Shown: positions 58,101 through 64,000 of the stretch, in pieces | How the letters are laid out: the number at the start of each line of letters is the position of its first letter | Numbering within the stretch: position 1 is the stretch's first letter | NCBI GenBank assembly: GCA_000310025.1 | Contig: FN648236.1 | Coordinates: forward strand, 138,456-202,455 | Length of the DNA stretch: 64,000 nt | Direction: 5' to 3' | Source of the DNA: Ectocarpus siliculosus | Lineage: Eukaryota > Sar > Phaeophyceae > Ectocarpales > Ectocarpaceae | Made by a program: the position numbers and the translations under genes | The notes under the pieces: generated by a model | The model's database searches: none | The model's input: only the letters and a program-made list of their open reading frames with translations | Told to the model about the DNA's origin: nothing

Positions 58101-60307
58101 CGGGGCCGAGTGGAGGCCGCGCTGGACGTGCCGCCGGAGAGACTCGAGGAGCGCTCTCTGAGACTGTAGATGAGCCGGAATGGTTGGCGCAGGGGACGGG
58201 GTCGGTGCTCATGCCTTTGTAGGACAACAAGATGTAGAAACATATGGAATAGTTTATCGTTGATGGAAGGTGCCTGCCTCCCGGAAAACGGGGGGGGGGA
58301 GTGGAGCGACATTCTATGCGAAGCTCTCAGGTAGATGTTCCTAACGACGACTATTGCAGGACGACCAGGTTACCCCTCCGTCGACAAATAAACAGGTGGA
58401 AACACACCCGCAGAAGGCAATGGAGTTGGGGGCGCCTTAGACCATGGACCACGCGGCCTCGAGATATCGGAGCACTGTTCTCACAGGACCCATCACCAGG
58501 TCGGGGTCGGGGATCTTCAATCGAGCGACAACGCTATGCCTGTCTCACCCGTGTTGTTGCTCTCCAGCGCTTGCATCTTGCCCTCTGCTCATGATCGAGG
58601 TCTTCCAGGGAAGCCCTAAGGGTCGAGAGGGAGCTGCGCGCCTTGGCTTCGTTTTGCCTGGTCCGAAGCCTGGCCCCGTCTAGATCGCGTCGGAGCCGTC
58701 GGTTGTCACTCTCGAGCTCGCGTGCGCGGGTCTGCCTCATGCGGAAATGCCGAGGCGTCGCAAGGGTTGTGTCGGGTTGTGTCGGGTAGTTGTCACAATA
58801 TTGCAATGGTATGAAATATTTTGTTCGTTCTTCCTGTTTTATGGTGAGGGTGTTGACGGAGTTGTCGTCGTTGTTGCTGAGGGCGGCCGTGTTGGGGGGA
58901 TTTTTCTCGTTTCGCTTTTTTTTTTTTTGTAGTTGCTGAGGGTGGCGGTGCTCGTGGGGGTTGTAGTTGTTGTTGATGATGTGTTGGTGTCTCGAACAAC
59001 AAACTATGGTCGAAAAAACTGTTCTCGATACATACCTTACTCCTACGACGCAGAAATTCCGGATCTCTTCCCATCTGTACTAGCCAAGTGAGAACACCCC
59101 CCCACGAGAAACGTTGGGCTTAGTAGGCAGCGCCTATATAGCTGCAGCACTACTGTACCGCCACCTCACCTCGCTCTTGGCCAGCTCCGTCTCGCAGCGG
59201 TTCGCTCTTTCCTCTCCCTTGCGAGCGACTTTCAGGGAGTCGCGTAGGCGTCCCGTCTCCTCCAGCAACCTGTGCCAAGGGTAATGTCCGCTGTGAGCAG
59301 CTTTTGACGCTTGGGCGGCTAAGCTGGCGCAGAGCAAGCGGTACTTGCTGCAGATTTCGAATCAGTTCTCGACAAGGATTAGCAGATAAATATACTGCAG
59401 TCGCCCACGCTGCAATGTGAAAAGCGACGAGGTTTTCATAGCATAACTCGGGGTACGTTGAGCTATTTTACATGTGTAGCTCCTGCTTGCAACATTTTGC
59501 AAGGGGATGTTCTGCTGTATCGTAGATATGAAGTTTGAGGGCCGATTTTTGCTGCTGCCTATGTACCGAACAGCATGAACCCTCGCATCGGTGGGTCAAA
59601 TTGCGAAGTACCCCATGCATATGATATGTGTTCATGGCTCATGAGAGCAAGACACCCAAGGGCCCCCACCTGCCGCAGACCAACTGCTGTAGTTCAAACA
59701 ATCAGAGAGCTCTTCGTACTCTGAGCGTTGTTACAGGGTGAGCAAAGAGGGCCAACCGTTCGGAAGTCCAGCTGGCGCACCGCTCCATCTCCCAGTAGGA
59801 AAATGCAACCGGTTTCCGACCGCCCCGAACCAGCTCCTTGCGCTGACTACATAGGCAGCCTTGCAGAGCACGTATTATAGTTGTGTGTACACAGTCACAA
59901 CGGTTGCGAGTTACTGCCACCGACAGCGATCTCCCTTTGAGTGGGGAGTGCACGGGCCAAACACACCGGCAGGTGCCGAGACCGCAATCTCACCGAGAAG
60001 CTTTCGCCTGAGCCGCGGCCGCTCGAGCTCTTGAAGCACGCAGGGCTGTAGCCAGAGCAGGCAAGGCCAGCTTGCTCGGAGACACATCGCCCCCGGAGGG
60101 ACGACTACCAATACTATGTTGTCCGGGTGAACGCGGGTTCCAACACTCGCTGCTCGTGTCGCTGCTATCGGAGGAGTCATCCACCGAGCTGAACATCCTC
60201 GTACCCGCTGACCAGGGTGGTCCCGGCATCGTGACCGCACAGATCGACAGAGTACCACACTCCACAACAGACGTACGCCAAGGGCCAAGGGCACACACAC
60301 CTAACAC
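55150..60307 (-). CDS. coiled-coil protein of unknown function, 7 exons
   Basis: Minus-strand exons in coding order: 60307-59994 (or from ATG 60229), 59269-59170, 58731-58549, 58163-57519, 56759-56628, 56391-55309, 55194-55150. From 60307 they sum to 2502 nt (833 aa), from 60229 to 2424 nt (807 aa); all junction phases match and the last exon ends in TGA. Positions for the shorter form: Ser/Asp-rich and Ala/Arg-rich start (1-78), then coiled-coil segments LLEETGRLRDSLKVARKGEE, ARELESDNRRLRRDLDGARL, VTKLTAQLKATRERL and EELRCRQLELEVEGLSSKV. A helical patch, SFTAFQLIEQIFGCLETLES, lies near 190. A long Pro/Gly/Ala-rich disordered region (433-770) holds poly-Pro and poly-Gly runs, then a last coiled coil (LTRLDNEIANLSKTVEQ) and the end VVFGKKR. 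No enzyme motif. It could be a centrosomal, ciliary or cytoskeletal linker, but that is a guess. The donor after 55309 is gtcagt, slightly off consensus. Confidence 0.72.
55600..55690 (-). repeat. GCC/ACC trinucleotide run coding poly-Ala and poly-Gly
   Basis: On the plus strand this reads gccgccgcc then ccaccgccaccg runs; on the coding (minus) strand it encodes Gly-rich then Ala-rich runs within the disordered region of the coiled-coil protein. A similar run at about 57745-57784 encodes a poly-Gly stretch in exon 58163-57519. These expand easily and vary in length between strains. Confidence 0.8.
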
Positions 60308-60602
60308 CTAACGGCTCCGCGATGCGGCGCAATTAAGGCTGCTGGACAGCCGGAGCGAGTTCGAAGAGCGGGGTTCGCCCGCCGGTTCGGGTGAAACGCC
60401 AACACCTGTATTCGAGTTTCATGATTTCTAACGCGATCGCATGATGTACCCTCGTACAGCAGTAGAACCAAGAAGTTGTTTCCGGACGTTGATTGGTGTC
60501 CTTGGACAGTCTTCCGCGGTTTGCTTTGGGCGGAAAACGCACCTCCTTCGGGGTGTATTACCTTGCTGCGAGAGTTCAGCACGAGCTTCTAAAAAAGTCG
60601 GC

Positions 60603-63006
60603 ATGGCTGGGGAGAGGTCGCGTCGCGGCAGAAAGCTGGAGGAGGGCTCCTTGGCGATCGACAAGCGGCACTATGGCCGATCAAGGAATACGCGAGTCAG
60701 GCCGACGGCACCAGCAGGTAGGATACATATTTTGTGCACTGCACACATGTCGAACCCCGGTCAAGCGGCAAACGCGTAAGACATGTAGAGGATTTCTGAC
60801 GTACAACTTGCAAACCACGGCAGCAGGCCCGCTATCATCTAGACTGCCCGTCGACCCGAAGCTACCGTCGTAGCTCTCCGACTCTGTGCATTATGGTATG
60901 TCGGGTTCGGGGTCACCATACTGTAGATTCTTGGGCTGCAGCATAAGCACCACGCACTATCCATCCAATAAAAGCGCCAGAAAGATCGTACAATGTATTT
61001 ATACCGCTCTCGAACAGTCACAACAAAATTTGGGATGTGTAAATAGTAGTACAGTGTAGGATGACACTACAGTCTGTCACTGTCTCAGTTACCATGTTGT
61101 CAAAGAAATACAAACACACTTAGGAATCTGCGATCTCGGTGGTGGAAAGGGAAATCTACGAGAACATCTGTGAAGCAACCAGTCTAAGAGCCTTTTACAA
61201 CCCGATGTTGTGACGCAGCGATGATTATGTAGCAAGGGCCTCGAGGCACATGCAACCACGCCCCACGTAACTAAACGTGCTCGTTTTCATGCACACCGCC
61301 CCCTGTTGTAGATGAGTCTCCACCATCTGTCCAAGCTTCGGCTACAACGGCCAAGATTGGACTTCCGCATCAGCCTCCCTCTCTTGTCACCATGTCAGCT
61401 TCTTCAATGTCTCAGCGAACGTCGGCATCTCCATCGGGTTCTTCTCCTGCGTCTTCTTCTTCTACTTCTTCGTCCTCCTGTACCTCTCCCTCCCCTCCCC
61501 CCCCCACCCCCCACGCCAACCTTCAATTATATTCCCCAAATCCTTCTTCCCTCCCTCCTGCTCAGCATTCCGGTCTAACGACAGAACCCTCCGAAAAGGG
61601 ATCCGCAACGAGGCCCGACAACATCCGTCGTGGTCGTCGTGGTCATCATTCTCGTCGTGACCACGGTCGCCGCAAAACCAGCTCGACACATCGAACCGGC
61701 CGAGATAGCGGCCGGCGCCGTAAAGAAAGTTCTTCTCGGCATCCCAGACGCCGTGGAACGCATTCTTCTCGGCATCGTGACCGCAATAGCTCGTCCTCCG
61801 CGGCAGCACGATACAAATTCCCCGGGGAGACACCGTCGACGTCGATGGGGGACAGTGGCAGCAGCAACACTAGCAGCAGCCAAGAAGACGCTAGCGATAC
61901 GAGCGCTACGGGAACTACCGCAACGTCGTCCAGAGAGGGGCCAAGCCAAGAAAGACACGAACGTCTCGTCAAGCGGTCTTCGTTTCCGAAGAAGCGGCGG
62001 TCAACAAACAGAGGAGGAGGCTCCGACGGCTATGACCTCCACTGGAGCAATGGGGATGAGCATGCCCGTCGCAGCCATCACCGCAAAGACCACCGCAGCA
62101 TACGCGTACACTCTAGGGATGTAGGGGACAGCAGAGAAAGGTGAAGAAAGCGAAGGGTTCGTGCGTAGCGCCAACACCTACGGTAGTACATCTTGATTCT
62201 TCCGAGCCTGGCGCAGCCGTTGAGAAAAGCACGCGTGGAACCTCCACCGGTGACTTTAGTGAGATGATGAAATTCTGGTCCCTAGAATTCAAGGAGAGAA
62301 AGGAACACCTTGGAGAGCAGATGTTAAAACCAAAACAGTGAACATTTTTGGTGCGGCCGGATGCCATCAGAAACCTATCATCGGTACATGCCGACAGGCG
62401 TGCCCATCGCTCCTCAAGAAGTAGAGTTGGGTCAAGTTTCAAAGTCGAGAAGGAGAGAAGCGGTCCACAGTCTCATTTTCGCTCAAAAAAACATGCAGCA
62501 CGTGTTCACGCAGAGTACAAAAGAAACTCAGCCCGAGAGGTCTCATCGGCCAACGAAATCATCGGAAGCAGGCTCCAAGACAAGGACCCGGGTGGCCGAG
62601 AGAGGGGTCACCACAGAGACAACCGCCACCGCCATCGCTCTCGTGAAAGCGGCGAGGATCGAAAGGATCGAAACGACCAACCCCGACGAAAAAGCGAACG
62701 AAAATCCAAGCATGCCCTGGAGGATCGTCGAAGAACCCACCACAGTCGCTCTCGGGTCGAAAACACCAACGAGAGGAGGATCACGGTTGGCAGGGCGGGC
62801 AAAGACCGGGCGGGGGGCCCAGCAATCGTGAAGCTTGCCAAGGTACGTCCGTACAATATTGATCCTCCTGACTATGTACCAGGCGGTAGTTGTACACGGC
62901 ATACTTCGATACGGTCGAGAGCTAGATTCCCAGCATACCTATTGTTTTGCTGCCTCAGATGGACAGGATACTCAGCAAGAAATTGAGGTCCGATGAGCAG
63001 CGCTGA
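60603..63006 (+). CDS. RS-like Arg/Ser/His-rich protein, splice structure partly unresolved
   Basis: First exon 60603-60717 (MAGERSRRGRKLEEGSLAID) ends in phase 1 at gtagga and joins 61312 after tgttgtag (DESPPSVQASATTAKIG). The large exon carries Ser/Pro-rich then Arg/Ser/His-rich sequence (HHSRRDHGRRKTSS, RRRKESSSRHPRRRGTHSS). That frame ends near 62140. The next coding-looking stretch, about 62141-62336 (VVHLDSSEPGAAVEK, FWSLEFKERKEHLGEQM), lies in a different frame, so an intron or an indel must fall between about 61860 and 62150. Another RS-like exon, about 62399-62842 (RHRSRESGEDRKDR), ends at AAG before gtacgt and joins 62959-63006 (MDRILSKKLRSDEQR, TGA) in phase 0. RS-like proteins often act in nuclear RNA processing; no RRM is visible, so the role is open. 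Confidence 0.5.
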
Positions 63007-64000
63007 TGAAGGGCAGCCCCGAGGAGATCTCTGGGTATATGGCAGCAAGAAACTGGGAATCACACCCCGGCGACTACTAGAAGTATATTGTTTTAGTGCT
63101 GACTTCAACGTAGGCTAGCTATCACGCGAGCGCTTGAACGTGGTGAAGGAGAGTGGTGACGAATAGCGAATGTTTGGCATTATCCTGCGTCTATTTTCCT
63201 GAAAAGGTTTTGCTGACGATGTGGTGGCCACTGTTGGTCTATAACCCCTCAGGTAGAGACGGTAATACGGCGACGTAACAAAGTTCCAAGTAAACATCGA
63301 CGACTGTCTGTATTCAATTTACGCTGGTCGCGATCCCGCATATCTCCCTTCGTTTCGCTGCGAGGGAGGATCGCGCCGTCGATGCAACTTTTCGATCTGA
63401 CCACAAGTACGTCATCACTCCGTGTCAGTATTTTTGTACGATACCCTCCCTGTGCATGCCGGCGATCAGCAGGAAGCAGACATGGAAGGACCGAACAAGG
63501 TCTTGACAGGCGCTCGCGGGGAAGAAACCGTACATGACACCAATGAGTTAAGGAGGAGAGAAGCGCTCCGCGAACGAACGTGGGTAAAACATCTATGTTG
63601 GCGCAAGCAATACAAGCCGAGCCAAATTCTATGTCGCACCTACGTGGAGGCAAGCAAACATTGCCACGAAGTCTAGGCAACGCTTTGTAGAAAGTGCCGC
63701 CAATTACAAGCATTTTTTGCGGGTTTCGATTTCCTGTGAAACGGCTGGCGTTATTAGTTTCGCCGTAATCAATAATATACGCCCCAAGGGATGTTGTCCC
63801 CCTACCCTCGTATTACCAGACAAAGGATTAGGGCTGCCATGAGTATTCAACACCCTGTCGGTAATGCGCTCGGCTCATGATTATGCACAGATCTCTAAAT
63901 TCAATTTTTTCCCCGTGTATTGTTTCTGGTGCCAGCGTTGTCATATTGTTTCCCCCAGTTTGTGTGGTCTGGCAGTAGGTACATTCCTACCCACTCATGT
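63007..64000. other. no gene recognised
   Basis: 3' flank of the RS-like gene. A plus-strand frame at 63422-63676 contains a charged stretch (TNELRRREALRERTW) but has no motif or splice support. The rest shows nothing I can assign. Confidence 0.4.

Noticed and set aside
62348-62370. Intron of about 34 nt between 62337 and 62370 in the RS-like gene
   Set aside because: Phases would fit, but 34 nt is too short for a normal spliceosomal intron. The alternative acceptor at 62398 gives 62 nt and the same phase, and is also uncertain.
1-64000. tRNA, rRNA or other structured RNA genes
   Set aside because: No stretch with convincing A- and B-box spacing plus a cloverleaf was seen by eye. A tRNAscan or Infernal run would be decisive.

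Overview
The window is nuclear DNA of a brown alga, most likely Ectocarpus or a close relative. Genes are split by many introns of a few hundred bases, with gtaagt/gtgagt donors and some GC-AG introns. Exons are GC-rich with Ala, Gly, Ser and Pro runs. The module repertoire (24-residue LRRs each on one phase-2 exon, kinesin-light-chain-type TPR exons, ankyrin fragments) matches what is known of Ectocarpus. One assembly gap (100 N) is present. There are no operons, CRISPR arrays or prokaryotic signals.

Layout. 1-2.8 kb: no intact gene, only a decayed ankyrin-repeat fragment. 2.8-18.8 kb (+): a complete LRR receptor kinase gene that I could splice by hand into 23 exons in one frame (1161 residues): signal peptide, Cys cap, ten 72-nt LRR exons, C-terminal cap, Pro/Thr stalk, one membrane span, a Pro/Ala-rich tail, a predicted helical bundle, and a TKL-type kinase. 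18.8-22.8 kb: no intact gene; relics of TPR exons, then a LINE reverse-transcriptase fragment. 22.8-42.6 kb (+): a 22-exon gene for a MAPKBP1/WDR62-like WD40 scaffold (about 2732 residues), with a second LINE fragment antisense in one intron. 44.8-51.4 kb (+): a 10-exon gene (598 residues) encoding a helical N-terminus, two tandem SgcJ/EcaC-type (NTF2-like) domains, an acidic Ala/Glu linker and a PDZ domain. 51.4-55.1 kb: mostly empty, with a weak two-exon candidate. 55.15-60.3 kb (-): a 7-exon coiled-coil protein I do not recognise. 60.6-63.0 kb (+): a gene for an Arg/Ser/His-rich, RS-like protein whose middle splice structure is not fully resolved. 63.0-64.0 kb: nothing recognised.

The genes do not form a pathway. 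The receptor is a surface sensor with a cytoplasmic kinase; the WD40 protein belongs to a MAP-kinase scaffold and spindle-pole family; the NTF2-PDZ and coiled-coil proteins look like intracellular adaptors. All gene models come from reading frames, splice consensus and intron-phase matching by eye; there is no transcript evidence. For four genes every exon-exon phase agrees and the summed length is divisible by three, which strongly supports the models.
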